63,128 nt of DNA. It comes from DATMQA01 sp035566895. Lineage in GTDB: Bacteria > Verrucomicrobiota > Verrucomicrobiia > Limisphaerales > UBA8199. The notes under the pieces were generated by a model. That model saw nothing but the letters and a program-made list of their open reading frames with translations. It did no database searches and was not told where the DNA came from. The DNA is taken from positions 1-63,128 of the forward strand of contig DATMQA010000010.1 of assembly GCA_035566895.1 (NCBI GenBank), read 5' to 3'. The position numbers were made by a program, and so were the translations under genes. The stretch's first letter is position 1. Each line of letters starts with the position of its first letter. Below, in pieces: positions 36,025-44,861 of the stretch.

Positions 36025-36441
36025 TTAGTATTGCCGGAAATAGCTGCGCACATCCTGTGGCGCGGGTTTTGGGTCCCAAAATGAGTCCCGGTTGGGAGCG
36101 GGTTTGCGGGCCAACGGGTCACGGCCCTGCAAACGGAACAGGAGAGCAACCGGGGTGAGCAGCAGGTAGAACATCACCGCCAGCATGATTTGGGAGATGG
36201 CCCAGCCGATGGGGAAAGCGAGAATCATCCAGGTGACGAAGAGCCAACGGACCGCGGCGGGTTTGGCGAGACCGAGTCCGCCGAACACGACGGCCATCAC
36301 GCCCACGATGACACCGACAGTGTGGTGGCCGCGCACGAGGTATTGATGCGCGCCAAAAGCCAGGAAGAACACCAGCCAGGCGGCGGCGAACTGGCGGAGG
36401 GCCCGGGAGGTGGGATTCCGTGGGATGTCAGACCAAGTCAT
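36025..36441 (-). CDS. SxtJ-family small membrane protein
   Basis: 138 aa with three to four hydrophobic segments and a polar C-terminus ending DPKPAPQDVRSYFRQY. Family members take their name from the saxitoxin cluster, where sxtJ neighbours carbamoyltransferase genes. The same pairing is present here, with the carbamoyltransferase 42 nt upstream. The biochemical role is unknown; the constant neighbourhood suggests a partner or accessory of the carbamoyltransferase. The DUF5989-type small protein often seen next to it is absent. Confidence 0.78.
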   Translation of the reverse strand: MTWSDIPRNPTSRALRQFAAAWLVFFLAFGAHQYLVRGHHTVGVIVGVMAVVFGGLGLAKPAAVRWLFVTWMILAFPIGWAISQIMLAVMFYLLLTPVALLFRLQGRDPLARKPAPNRDSFWDPKPAPQDVRSYFRQY

Positions 36442-36476
36442 CGGAATTTTCGATTTTCGATTTTTGATTTTCGACC
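36441..36476. repeat. TTTTCGA heptamer array
   Basis: Four to five copies of TTTTCGA/TTTTTGA lie in the 42-nt gap between the carbamoyltransferase stop and the SxtJ start. Confidence 0.85.
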
Positions 36477-36483
36477 CGGCCGG

Positions 36484-38343
36484 TCAGTCCAACTCAAACT
36501 GGGCGAGGTATTTTTCGCGTTCGGCGGCGGTGACGGCTTTCTGCATTTTTTCTTTGCGCAGGACGAAATCCTCGAGGACCAGGGCGTCCATGTCGGTGGC
36601 GAGGAAACAGCGGTAGGCGTCGTGCGGGGTGCAGACAATCGGCTCGCCGCGCACGTTGAAACTGGTGTTGACGATGACGGGACAACCGGTCAGCGCCTCG
36701 AAGGTTTTCATCAGCCGGTAGAAACGGCCATGTCGTTGTTCATCGACCGTCTGGAGGCGCGCGCTGTAATCGACATGGGTGATGGCGGGAAGGGTGGACC
36801 GGACCAGGTTGACCCGCTGGCGCAGGTCGGGGTCATCGAGCATCTTCTTTTTGTCGGTCTCGGAAAGGGGGACACGATGCCGCTCGAGCACGGGGGCGAC
36901 CAGCAGCATGTAGGGGCTCTCCTGGCCGGGTTTCATCTCAAAGTAATCGCTCACGCGTTCCTGCAGGACGCACGGCGCGAAGGGGCGGAAGCTCTCGCGG
37001 AATTTAATTTTGAGATTCATCGTCGCCTGCATGGTGCGGTTCCGGGCGTCGCCGATGATGCTGCGGGCTCCCAACGCGCGCGGGCCGAACTCCATCCGGC
37101 CTTGAAACCAGCCGACGATCTTGCCGTCGGCGAGCAGTTTGGCGACGCATTCCAATTGGCCGGCCTCGGTTTCGAAGCGGTCGTGAGGCGCTTCCATCTC
37201 CGCCAGGAAATTGGCGATGAAATCATTGGTAAAGCGCGGTCCCAGGAGGCTGCCCTTCTGGGTGTCGTGGCCATTGGCCAGGCGCGGCCGGTCCATCAAT
37301 TGATACCAGACAAAGGCAGCAGCGCCGAGGGCGCCGCCGGCATCGCCGGCCGCCGGTTGAATCCAGATGTTTTCGAAGGGTCCTTCGCGCAAGAGGCGCC
37401 CGTTGGCGACGCAGTTGAGGGCGACGCCGCCGGCCAGCACGAGGTTCTTTTGGCCGGTCTGGTGCCGCACTTCGGCCGCCATGCGCAGCATGATTTCTTC
37501 GGTGACCTTTTGGATGCTGGCCGCGAGGTCCATGTGGCGCTGTTCGAGCATGGATTCCGGATTGCGCGGCGCACCGCCGAACAGTTGGTGGAACCGGCCG
37601 TTGGTCATCGTCAGCCCCTGGCAATAATTGAAATAATCCATGTTCATCCAGAAACTGCCGTCGGGTTTTAAATCGAGCAGGTGCTTGAGGATGAGGTCGT
37701 AATAAACGGGCCGGCCATATGGCGCCAGACCCATCAGTTTGTATTCGCCGCTGTTGACCTTGAAGCCGCAATAATAAGTAAACGCCGAATAAAGCAGGCC
37801 GAGCGAGTGTGGAAATTGAAGCTGCCGCAGCAGGCGCACGCGGTTGCCTTCGCCGAAGCCATAGGTGGCGGTGCTCCATTCGCCGACGCCATCGAGGGTG
37901 AGAATGGCGGCAGAATCGAACGGGCTGGGGAAAAAGGCGCTGGCGGCGTGGCTCTCGTGGTGGTCGGTGAAGACGAGCTTCGCCTGCCGCGCGGCGTTGA
38001 GGTGGGTGCGCAGCGTGCGGCGCATGTGGAGTTTATCCTTCAGCCAGAGGGGCATGGCCAGGCGGAAACTGCGGAACCCGGCGGGCGCATAAGCCAGGTA
38101 GGTCTCGAGCAAGCGATCGAACTTGGTCAGCGGCTTGTCGTAAAAGGCGATGTAGTTTAGTTGCTCCGGCCGAAGCCCGGCTTCTTTGAGGCAATAGGAG
38201 ACTGCCTGGGCCGGAAAACCGGGGTCGTGTTTCTTGCGGGTAAAGCGTTCCTCCTGGGCCGCGGCCACGATATCCCCGTCCACCACCAGCGCCGTCGCAC
38301 TGTCATGATAGAAAGCCGAGATTCCCAAAATCGCTGTCATCAA
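36484..38343 (-). CDS. Carbamoyltransferase (NodU/CmcH family)
   Basis: 619 aa. It transfers a carbamoyl group from carbamoyl phosphate, via carbamoyl-adenylate, to a hydroxyl of a sugar or natural product. The N-terminal TsaD/Kae1-like domain shows LGISAFYHDSATALVVDG and the metal-binding His set TDHHESHAASAFF (H128, H129, H132). Later, VLAGGVALNCVANGRLL is the nucleotide-binding glycine motif. The C-terminal domain has the signature FGPRALGARSIIGDARN (about 425-441) and VNTSFNVRGEPIVCTP (about 555-570). Length is normal. It is clustered with SxtJ and GT-C-like genes, so carbamoylation of the surface glycan is the likely role. Confidence 0.95.
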   Translation of the reverse strand: MMTAILGISAFYHDSATALVVDGDIVAAAQEERFTRKKHDPGFPAQAVSYCLKEAGLRPEQLNYIAFYDKPLTKFDRLLETYLAYAPAGFRSFRLAMPLWLKDKLHMRRTLRTHLNAARQAKLVFTDHHESHAASAFFPSPFDSAAILTLDGVGEWSTATYGFGEGNRVRLLRQLQFPHSLGLLYSAFTYYCGFKVNSGEYKLMGLAPYGRPVYYDLILKHLLDLKPDGSFWMNMDYFNYCQGLTMTNGRFHQLFGGAPRNPESMLEQRHMDLAASIQKVTEEIMLRMAAEVRHQTGQKNLVLAGGVALNCVANGRLLREGPFENIWIQPAAGDAGGALGAAAFVWYQLMDRPRLANGHDTQKGSLLGPRFTNDFIANFLAEMEAPHDRFETEAGQLECVAKLLADGKIVGWFQGRMEFGPRALGARSIIGDARNRTMQATMNLKIKFRESFRPFAPCVLQERVSDYFEMKPGQESPYMLLVAPVLERHRVPLSETDKKKMLDDPDLRQRVNLVRSTLPAITHVDYSARLQTVDEQRHGRFYRLMKTFEALTGCPVIVNTSFNVRGEPIVCTPHDAYRCFLATDMDALVLEDFVLRKEKMQKAVTAAEREKYLAQFELD

Positions 38344-38514
38344 AGTCGTTTGCCAACCTCGGCGCCCGGGCGCCAGACGGTCACTGTAGCTTAATCCTAT
38401 CCAGCGCGGGTAAATCGAGGCAAGCTGAAACGGTGCGCGGCGGGTATATCGCGACGCTTGGGAAGACTTGTCGTGTCCTCGAAGTGTGAACCAAAGAGCG
38501 ACCCCTCACCCCAG

Positions 38515-38541
38515 CCCTCTCCCCTTATGAAGGGGCGAGGG
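38515..38541. repeat. GC-rich hairpin CCCTCTCCCCTT / AAGGGGCGAGGG
   Basis: A stem of eleven pairs with one mismatch and a 3-nt loop, preceded by CCCTCACCCCAG. It lies in the 251-nt gap between divergent carbamoyltransferase and glgC. There is no T-run, so it looks like a dispersed REP-type palindrome rather than a terminator. Confidence 0.55.
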
Positions 38542-38594
38542 AGACCCGCAGCCCGAGCTCCCAGTCCGAACCTGCTTGCGCTTTTTAGCCGGCA

Positions 38595-39947
38595 TTGGTT
38601 ATAAGTGGTCGCACGAACATAAGCAACAAGGCACAGGTCCTGTCGCAAAGCGGCCGCCAGACCATCAACACGAGCAACGTGCTGTCGGTCATTATGGGGG
38701 GCGGCCAGGGCACGCGCTTGTTTCCGCTGACCAAGGAGCGATCCAAACCGGCGGTGCCGCTCGCGGGCAAGTACCGGCTGGTGGATGTGCCTATCTCGAA
38801 CTGCATCAACTCCGGCCTGCGGCGGGTGTACCTGCTCACGCAGTTCAATTCCGCCTCGCTGCACCGCCACATCTCGCAATCCTACAAGTTCGATCACTTT
38901 TCCGGCGGCTTTGTCGAAATCCTCGCCGCCGAGCAGACCTACGCCGACAACACCTGGTACCAGGGAACGGCGGATGCGGTCCGCAAAAACAAAATCCATT
39001 TCCGGAACCACGATTGGGATTACCTGCTGATCCTCAGCGGCGACCAGTTGTACCGGATGAACTTCCGCAATATCATCGCGCAGCACGTCGAGACCGAGGC
39101 CGACATCACGATCGCAACGATTCCGGTGCGGCGCTCCGAGTCCTCTTCGCTGGGCATCATGCATATGGACGCGGAGAAGCGCATCACGCATTTCGTTGAG
39201 AAGCCTTCCGACCCGGCGGTGCAGGATTCCATGCGGCTGGATCCCGGCTTGTATGGCAACCTGGGCATCGAGGGCGAAGGGGAGTTCTTCCTGGCCTCAA
39301 TGGGGATTTACGTCTTCAATCGGGAAACCATCTTCCGGGTGCTGGACAACGCGCTGACCGATTTCGGCAAGCACATCATTCCCCAGGCCATCAAGGACAT
39401 GCGCGTCTATTCGTATGTTTTCCAGGGCTACTGGGAGGACATCGGCACGATTCGCGCCTTTTTCGAAGCGAACATCGACGTGACCAATGAACTGCCCCGG
39501 TTCAACTTCTTCGACATGAGCGCCCCGATTTTCAGCCGGCCGCGGTTTTTGCCCGGATCAAAAATAAACGGCGCGCAGATCGACCACGCGGTGATTTCGG
39601 ATGGCTGCATTATCAACCGCGCGAACATTATCCACAGCATTGTCGGCCTGCGCTGTATCGTCGGCGCCGGCACGGTTCTGAACCGCACCATCCTGCTCGG
39701 CAGCGATTATTACGAATCGATCGAGTCCATCCACGAGCACGAGAAGTCCGGCAAGCCGGCCATCGGGGTCGGCGCCAACTGCAGAATCGAAAACACCATC
39801 GTCGATAAAAACGCGCGCATCGGCAACAACGTCGTTATCTCGCCGGCCGGCAAGCCGGATAAGGTGGACCATCCCAATTACTACATCCGCGACGGCATCG
39901 TGATTGTGCCCAAGAGCGGCGTCATCCCGCATGGCACGGTGATCTAA
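38595..39947 (+). CDS. glgC: Glucose-1-phosphate adenylyltransferase
   Basis: 450 aa. It makes ADP-glucose from glucose-1-phosphate and ATP, the committed step of glycogen synthesis. The pyrophosphorylase motif GGGQGTRLFPLTKERSKPAVP (residues about 35-55, located only) is followed by KYRLVDVPISNC, SGDQLYRMNF, and the sugar-phosphate site FVEKPSDPAVQ. The C-terminal left-handed beta-helix (about 320-445) includes conserved AxIxxxVIIxxxG-type turns. The first codon is TTG at 38595; a GTG (codon for V29, before LSVIMGGG) is an alternative. No other glycogen genes are near. The sequence resembles the longer, cyanobacterial/plant-type GlgC more than the enteric type. Confidence 0.95.
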   Translation: MVISGRTNISNKAQVLSQSGRQTINTSNVLSVIMGGGQGTRLFPLTKERSKPAVPLAGKYRLVDVPISNCINSGLRRVYLLTQFNSASLHRHISQSYKFDHFSGGFVEILAAEQTYADNTWYQGTADAVRKNKIHFRNHDWDYLLILSGDQLYRMNFRNIIAQHVETEADITIATIPVRRSESSSLGIMHMDAEKRITHFVEKPSDPAVQDSMRLDPGLYGNLGIEGEGEFFLASMGIYVFNRETIFRVLDNALTDFGKHIIPQAIKDMRVYSYVFQGYWEDIGTIRAFFEANIDVTNELPRFNFFDMSAPIFSRPRFLPGSKINGAQIDHAVISDGCIINRANIIHSIVGLRCIVGAGTVLNRTILLGSDYYESIESIHEHEKSGKPAIGVGANCRIENTIVDKNARIGNNVVISPAGKPDKVDHPNYYIRDGIVIVPKSGVIPHGTVI

Positions 39948-39974
39948 GAACGGAGTGATGGAGTGGCGGAGTGG

Positions 39975-40025
39975 TGCTGACACGAGAGGCGTGAAACGTG
40001 AAACGTGAAAACGTAAAACGTGAAC
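39975..40025. repeat. ACGTGAAA word array
   Basis: Units GCGTGAAA, ACGTGAAA, ACGTAAAA and ACGTGAAC lie just after glgC. Related words are at 45785-45845 and 55321-55352. Confidence 0.8.
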
Positions 40026-40061
40026 TCCAAAGGGTTTCGGGTTTACCCGCTTCGCCCCCAC

Positions 40062-40487
40062 TCACGCCAGTGCTTGACCCGTCCCATCCGGCTCGCCCAG
40101 TGACTGGCGGATGGCGGCCAGAAGTTCCTCGGGATCGACCGGCTTCTGGAAATAGCACGCCGCGCCCGCCGCCATCGCGCGCTCCTTGAACTTCGCCGGG
40201 TCGGCCCCGGTAAGAACGATGATGGGTATGTTCTTGGCCTCGTCCAGCCGTTTGAGCCAGCTCATGATGAGAAAGCCGTCCCAGGGCACACCGCCGCCAT
40301 GGGCCACGTCCGGAGGAAAGCTGATGTCCAGCAGGATGAGGTCTGGTTTTTGCTGCCGCACCAGGGCAACGGCAGTGCCGCCGTCCTCGGCGGTCAGCAC
40401 TTCGTAGCCACTGGCCTTTAATTTAAGGGACAGCGCCTTGAGCACCACGGCGTTGTCATCGACAATCAGAAGCTTCTTTGGATTCAT
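40062..40487 (-). CDS. Stand-alone response regulator receiver (CheY-like)
   Basis: 141 aa consisting only of a receiver domain. Phosphorylation chemistry residues are present: D10 and D11 (VDDN), phospho-acceptor D54 (LLDISF), T93 (VLTGA) and K115 (QKPVDP). Between the phospho-Asp and the usual MDGxE motif there is an extra ten-residue glycine-rich segment (PPDVAHGGGVPWDG), which enlarges the beta3-alpha3 loop. No output domain follows and no histidine kinase is encoded nearby, so it is an orphan acting by protein-protein contact. The target is unknown. Confidence 0.9.
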   Translation of the reverse strand: MNPKKLLIVDDNAVVLKALSLKLKASGYEVLTAEDGGTAVALVRQQKPDLILLDISFPPDVAHGGGVPWDGFLIMSWLKRLDEAKNIPIIVLTGADPAKFKERAMAAGAACYFQKPVDPEELLAAIRQSLGEPDGTGQALA

Positions 40488-40638
40488 GAGGAGCAGAGGC
40501 GGGTAGAAAAGTCGCGCGGCCCGAGAGGGGGACTCGTGGCCTCAGGGCCGTGTTGACGAGCGTCTTCAACCACGCGGAGTCTGGTAGCACGATTTCCATC
40601 GCGCCGCAATCCCCTTTTACTCATGATTTCCGGAATCG

Positions 40639-41367
40639 ATGGCTAACACCTTTTATGAGGCCGGCGCGCAGCGGGGCGCCAAGGTCCAGGTGCTTTTTGG
40701 CAAGATCGCGCCGCGCTATGACCTGCTGAATGACCTTCAAAGTTTTGGCCTGCACCGGTATTGGAAACGCAGAGTCGTCCAACAGGCTCGCCCGCTGCCC
40801 GGGCAAAGGGCGCTGGACCTTTGCTGTGGCACGGCCGACCTGGCCCTGGCCCTGGCGCACCGGGGCGCGAATGTCGTGGGGTTGGACTTTGGCGCGGAAA
40901 TGCTCGCGATCGCACTCCAGCGCAGCCGGCGGCATCCAGCATCCATCATTCACTTAGTCCGCGCCGATGCCCAGCAGCTTCCCTTTCGGGATGCTTCATT
41001 TGACATCGTCACGGTCGGTTACGGCTTGCGCAATCTGGCAAACTGGGAAACCGGCCTGCGGGAAATGCAGCGTGTGGCCAAGCCTGGCGGGCGCCTGCTG
41101 GTGCTGGAATTTGGCAAGCCGGCCAACCGCCTCTGGCGCGGCCTCTACTTCAGCTATCTGAAGGCGTTTGTCCCTGTGCTGGGAGGACTCTTCTGCGGTG
41201 ACGCCGCCGCCTACGCCTATATTCTGGAATCATTGAAGCACTACCCCGCCCAGCACGCTTTGGCGGACAAAATGCGGGAGATGGGCCTGGCCGAGACACG
41301 AGTCATTAACCTGCTCGGCGGGATTATGAGCATCAATTACGCTGAGAAAAGCGGAGTGCTGGAGTGA
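40639..41367 (+). CDS. ubiE: Demethylmenaquinone/ubiquinone methyltransferase
   Basis: 242 aa. It C-methylates demethylmenaquinol with SAM in respiratory quinone synthesis. The family signatures are visible: VLFGKIAPRYDLLNDLQSFGLHRYWKR near the N-terminus (residues about 18-44), motif I ALDLCCGTADLALAL (58-72), DAQQLPFRDASFDIVTVGYGLRN (about 115-137) with the conserved GYGLRN, and the C-terminal INLLGGIMSINYA-type ending. Length is typical. In Verrucomicrobiota the product is more likely menaquinone (menG) than ubiquinone. It is monocistronic on the plus strand. Confidence 0.95.
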   Translation: MANTFYEAGAQRGAKVQVLFGKIAPRYDLLNDLQSFGLHRYWKRRVVQQARPLPGQRALDLCCGTADLALALAHRGANVVGLDFGAEMLAIALQRSRRHPASIIHLVRADAQQLPFRDASFDIVTVGYGLRNLANWETGLREMQRVAKPGGRLLVLEFGKPANRLWRGLYFSYLKAFVPVLGGLFCGDAAAYAYILESLKHYPAQHALADKMREMGLAETRVINLLGGIMSINYAEKSGVLE

Positions 41368-41408
41368 TGGGTGGTGGAGTGAGGGAGTGGTGTTCCCATC
41401 CTGCTTTG

Positions 41409-41978
41409 CTACTTTCCCCACTCCGGGTGTTCCATGAAGGCGTAGCAAAGCATGTGGCAGATGCCCATTTGGGCGTCTTCCACCCGGCCATAATGGGTGT
41501 CGTTAATGACGAGGACCCGTTCCGCCAGTTCGCCCATCCGGCCGCGTTTGGCCCCGACCAGCGCGACGGTCCGCAAACCGTGTTCTTTGGCCCAGGCCAT
41601 CGCCTTGACACAATTGGGCGAATTGCCGCTGACGCTGATTCCCAGCGCAATATCGCCGGGCTGACCGTAGTTTTGAAGTTGTCCGACAAAAACCTCTTCG
41701 TAAGAATAGTCGTTGGCAAGGGCGGTCATCCAGCTCACATTGTCGTTCAAGGCCACCACTCGGAAGCGTTTGCCGAGCTTGTCGGAAGCCCCTTTGCCCA
41801 GGTCGGTGGCGAAGTGGGAAGCATTGGCCGCGCTGCCGCCGTTTCCGAATACAAATATGTGCCGGCCTTGTTTGAGGGCGGCGCTGAGCTGCTCGATTAA
41901 CTGCGCAACGGACTCGATCGGGATGGAGTCATGCGCGGCTTTTTGGGCCCGGATGTAGTCGGAAATCCACTGTTTCAT
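41409..41978 (-). CDS. gmhA: Sedoheptulose-7-phosphate isomerase-like SIS protein
   Basis: 189 aa from ATG 41978 (MKQWISDYIRAQ). The longer frame to 42044 adds residues (ICNLEFEARSAN) that read through a word array and are excluded. The SIS domain shows HIFVFGNGGSAANASHFATDLGKG (about 40-63), the active-site loop LNDNVSWMTALANDYSYEEVF, and GISVSGNSPN with the phosphate-binding serines. GmhA converts sedoheptulose-7-phosphate to heptose-7-phosphate for LPS core or S-layer heptose. Other heptose genes are not in the window; DiaA-like SIS proteins are an alternative. The ordered LANDYSYEEVF element favours GmhA. Confidence 0.87.
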   Translation of the reverse strand: MKQWISDYIRAQKAAHDSIPIESVAQLIEQLSAALKQGRHIFVFGNGGSAANASHFATDLGKGASDKLGKRFRVVALNDNVSWMTALANDYSYEEVFVGQLQNYGQPGDIALGISVSGNSPNCVKAMAWAKEHGLRTVALVGAKRGRMGELAERVLVINDTHYGRVEDAQMGICHMLCYAFMEHPEWGK

Positions 41979-42191
41979 GAAATCGAGATTAGCGGATCGG
42001 GCTTCAAACTCCAAATTGCAAATTCCAACATTTACTGCCGGCATTAAATGCGAATGGAGATGTCTGGGTGCTCGGCAACTCGAGGCGGTACGCGACGAAT
42101 CCGACGCTCACGGACGTCGCGGGGCACTCTCACTCCCATTTTGACTCGTGTCCGCTGGTTCCCGCCCACCAGGCACCAGTCAGTCCGCTGG

Positions 42192-43124
42192 TTACGGCGA
42201 AATCGGGATGGCGGTGTGCTCCAATGCAAGGTACTGATAATCGGCAATGCTGCCGGCCTCACCATTGAACTGAACCTGGGGTGGTGGACTCACAAACTTC
42301 ACTGGAATTTTAGTCGCGCTGCCCCGCCATTTGTGGATTTCCGAATGCCCATCGGCAAACGAAATGCCACCGGCCCCATTGTGATACGAAGCGGGCGTAT
42401 CGCCCCAATGCGATTGCATGCTGCCGGGATTGTTCAAAAAGTAACCGTCGTTGATGGAGTCAGCCTGTTCGTCGAGGGTAACAAAAAAAATGGAGGGTCG
42501 GGGCACGGTGGAGAGCTTGAGCCATTGAACATAAGTGGTGAAGAATTGGTTCTCTCCTACATTCCAGTTTTGGCCCCTCAATAATTCATTATAAGGCCCG
42601 AAAAATGCGTTCATGCTGATGCTGCGGGTGCGGCTGGTGAACCCGGCCGCTCGCTGGGGTCCAAAGAGGTAATTGTCGGCCGGGCACTTATAGACACCCA
42701 GGTTCCTGGCCAGATAAGGCGCCAGCACTCCGTTCCGAATGTAGTCCGGGTTAAAGTTCCCATATTGATCGCTGGGACTCCAATCCATGACGTTGTTGAC
42801 CCAGTTGACAAACGTTTTGTTGTTAATGGTGGTTTGGGTCTCAGTTACTCCGAAGTTGTTGCAGACTCTGTCGTTGAAGTCATCCGAATACATGCGCCAG
42901 CCGATCAGGAGCTGTTTGCTGTTATTCAGGCACATGATGCCCTGGGCCTTCTGTTTGGACTTGCTGAGGGCCGGCAGGAGCATGGCCGCCAGAATGGCAA
43001 TGATCGCAATGACCACGAGCAATTCGATCAGAGTGAATCCCTGGCCGGCAGAGTTTCGGGGGTTTGCGGTGGGGCGACAGCAAGCCGCACGGCGTTGCGG
43101 ACCTGTCTTAAAGTGCGCGTTCAT
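42192..43124 (-). CDS. Type II/IV pseudopilin-like protein (prepilin N-terminus, H-X9-DG-type tail)
   Basis: 310 aa. After a 28-residue basic leader comes the prepilin peptidase site G|FTLIELLVV with the usual Glu at +5. A ~22-residue hydrophobic helix and AMLLPALSKSKQKAQ follow. The body includes CLNNSKQLLIGWRMYSDDFN and, near the C-terminus, YHNGAGGISFADGHSEIHKW, the 'FADGH' element shared by the very large pseudopilin families of Planctomycetes, Lentisphaerae and Verrucomicrobia. It is exported and processed by prepilin peptidase, probably as part of a type II-like secretion system or a surface array. No assembly genes are adjacent, which is normal for this orphan family. Confidence 0.88.
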   Translation of the reverse strand: MNAHFKTGPQRRAACCRPTANPRNSAGQGFTLIELLVVIAIIAILAAMLLPALSKSKQKAQGIMCLNNSKQLLIGWRMYSDDFNDRVCNNFGVTETQTTINNKTFVNWVNNVMDWSPSDQYGNFNPDYIRNGVLAPYLARNLGVYKCPADNYLFGPQRAAGFTSRTRSISMNAFFGPYNELLRGQNWNVGENQFFTTYVQWLKLSTVPRPSIFFVTLDEQADSINDGYFLNNPGSMQSHWGDTPASYHNGAGGISFADGHSEIHKWRGSATKIPVKFVSPPPQVQFNGEAGSIADYQYLALEHTAIPISP

Positions 43125-43451
43125 AAACTTCAGTTTCGTTAATCAGAATCTACTGACCGGATCGAGGATAGGAACTGTGCGTTTGGACGCACACCCGGCT
43201 CACTATCCGACCGAGTTTCATTAAAATCCCAACGGCTTTGGTTTTCAAGTAGTGATAATAGATGACACTGTCCCGGAGCGCGGACATTCCTGTCCGCAGC
43301 AACTTCCGAACGCCGGCGCGTCCCGGATTCACTGCCATTCTCGCGCGGAACACGTTGCTGCGGACAGGAATGTCCGCGCTCCGGTCGCAGTGTGCAGAGC
43401 TTGCTCCGGCTTTCGAATCATGGTACTCCACGTGACTAACAAGTCGCGGAT
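43125..43451. other. Intergenic region dominated by a palindrome
   Basis: 327 nt between divergent genes, the pseudopilin and the 469-aa gene. About a third is the 112-bp palindrome at 43273-43384. The remainder shows no gene. The promoters for both genes must lie here, but no clear -35/-10 pair stands out. Confidence 0.6.
43273..43384. mobile_element. 112-bp palindromic element with perfect 31-bp arms
   Basis: Arms at 43273-43303 and 43354-43384 are perfect reverse complements and include GCGGACATTCCTGTCCGC, itself an inner palindrome. The 50-nt centre has no gene. Size and build match the 31193-31296 element, but the sequence differs. It looks like a MITE or REP-type doublet. Confidence 0.8.
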
Positions 43452-44861
43452 ATGCCCGAAGAACATTTTGATACCAGCCAGAAGGCATTGCGGATCAACG
43501 CCGAGGGCAAGCACTACGGGGCGTTTGCCGAGATCGGGGCAGGGCAGGAAGTTGCGCGCTGGTTTTTCCGCGTAGGCGGCGCAGCCAAAACCGTCGCCAA
43601 GACCATCTCCGCCTACGACATGGCGGTCAGCGACGCGATTTACGGGCCGACCGAACGCTATGTGAGCCGGCGCCGGCTAAAGGCGATGCTGGATTATGAG
43701 TTTGACCTGCTGCTGGAGCGGCTCAATGACCAGCGAGGCGGGCGGACGGCGTTTTTTGTCTTCGCCGACACGGTGGCGACGCGAAAGGAAGAAGGGCAGG
43801 GCTGGCTGGGAATCAAATTCCAGGCCGAGCCCGGGGCCGATCCCTCGGAGATTTACATCCACGTGCGGATGCTGGATAAGGAGAACGTTCGCCAGCAGGA
43901 GGCGCTGGGCGTAATCGGGGTCAACCTTATTTACGGGGCTTTCTACTCACACCGGCAACCCGATGCCTTAATTCGTTCGCTGCTCGACAACCTCACCTGG
44001 GAACGGGTCGAGGTGGATATGATCCGCTTTGGCGGCCCGGCCTTCGCGGGCCTGGACAACCGGCTCATGGCGCTGCAACTGGTGCGCGAGGGCTTGACCG
44101 AGGCGGCGATGTTCACGGCCCAGGGCGAAGCGATCCAGTGGGCCGAGATGCTGTACGACAAGCCGGTGCTGGTCCAGCGCGGCAGTTTCCGGCCGGTCAC
44201 CAAAGCCACGCTCGATGTGCTGGAGCGGGGCCTGGAGCAATTCTTGCAGGAGCCGGAGTTGAAAGGCGAAAAACCGGTGGTGCTGATGGAGATGACGCTG
44301 CGGCATTTGACGACGGGCGACGGCATCGATACAGCAGATTTCCTGCAACGGGCCGACGCCTTGCGGGCGCTGGAGCAAACGGTCCTGGTCTCCAATTTCC
44401 GCCGGTTCCATCGCCTGGCATCTTACCTGTCACGCTACACCAGGCGTCCGCTCGGCATTGCGCTGGGAGCGGCTTATTTGAAGGAGATTTTTGACGAGAG
44501 CTTTTACAACGAGAGCGAAGGCGGGTTGTTGGGCGGCCTGGGCCAGCTTTTCAAGAACCCGGCTCGGCTCTACGTTTATCCGCACCTGGAGCTGGGTTCG
44601 GGCGAGTTGGTCACGGCCGACAACTTCCAGGTCGCGCCGCGCCTCAAACATCTGTACCGGCATCTACTGGAGAACCGCTACATCCAAAGCATCCGCAAGT
44701 TTAACCCTGACCTGGTGCGCATCCGCCGGCGCGAGGTGCTGGCGCAAATTCAATCCGGCGACGGGGCCTGGGAACAACTGGTGCCGCCGCGGCTGGTGGA
44801 ACTGATTAAGCGGGATGGGCTGTTTGGGTATCGGCAGGCGAGGGAAGAGGTCAGTCAGTAA
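43452..44861 (+). CDS. Conserved protein of unknown function (469 aa)
   Basis: A soluble protein with no signal peptide or membrane helix. It opens FDTSQKALRINAEGKHYGAFAEIGAGQEVARWFFRVGGAAKTVAKTISAYDM (residues about 6-57, described rather than a motif). I recall this opening from a widespread family in cyanobacteria and other phyla, often mislabelled as TonB-dependent receptor or nucleotide adenylyltransferase. Neither fits: there is no beta-barrel and no HxGH motif. Conserved islands are AFFVFADTVATRK (about 98-110), GVIGVNLIYGAFY (about 155-167), and LVSNFRRFHRLASYLSRYT. The last residues overlap a CAGTAAT array. Function is unknown. Confidence 0.75.
   Translation: MPEEHFDTSQKALRINAEGKHYGAFAEIGAGQEVARWFFRVGGAAKTVAKTISAYDMAVSDAIYGPTERYVSRRRLKAMLDYEFDLLLERLNDQRGGRTAFFVFADTVATRKEEGQGWLGIKFQAEPGADPSEIYIHVRMLDKENVRQQEALGVIGVNLIYGAFYSHRQPDALIRSLLDNLTWERVEVDMIRFGGPAFAGLDNRLMALQLVREGLTEAAMFTAQGEAIQWAEMLYDKPVLVQRGSFRPVTKATLDVLERGLEQFLQEPELKGEKPVVLMEMTLRHLTTGDGIDTADFLQRADALRALEQTVLVSNFRRFHRLASYLSRYTRRPLGIALGAAYLKEIFDESFYNESEGGLLGGLGQLFKNPARLYVYPHLELGSGELVTADNFQVAPRLKHLYRHLLENRYIQSIRKFNPDLVRIRRREVLAQIQSGDGAWEQLVPPRLVELIKRDGLFGYRQAREEVSQ

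Noticed and set aside
36190..37671. 493-aa plus-strand open frame opposite the carbamoyltransferase
   Set aside because: It is the high-GC antisense shadow of a gene with clear family motifs, and it has no recognisable domain.
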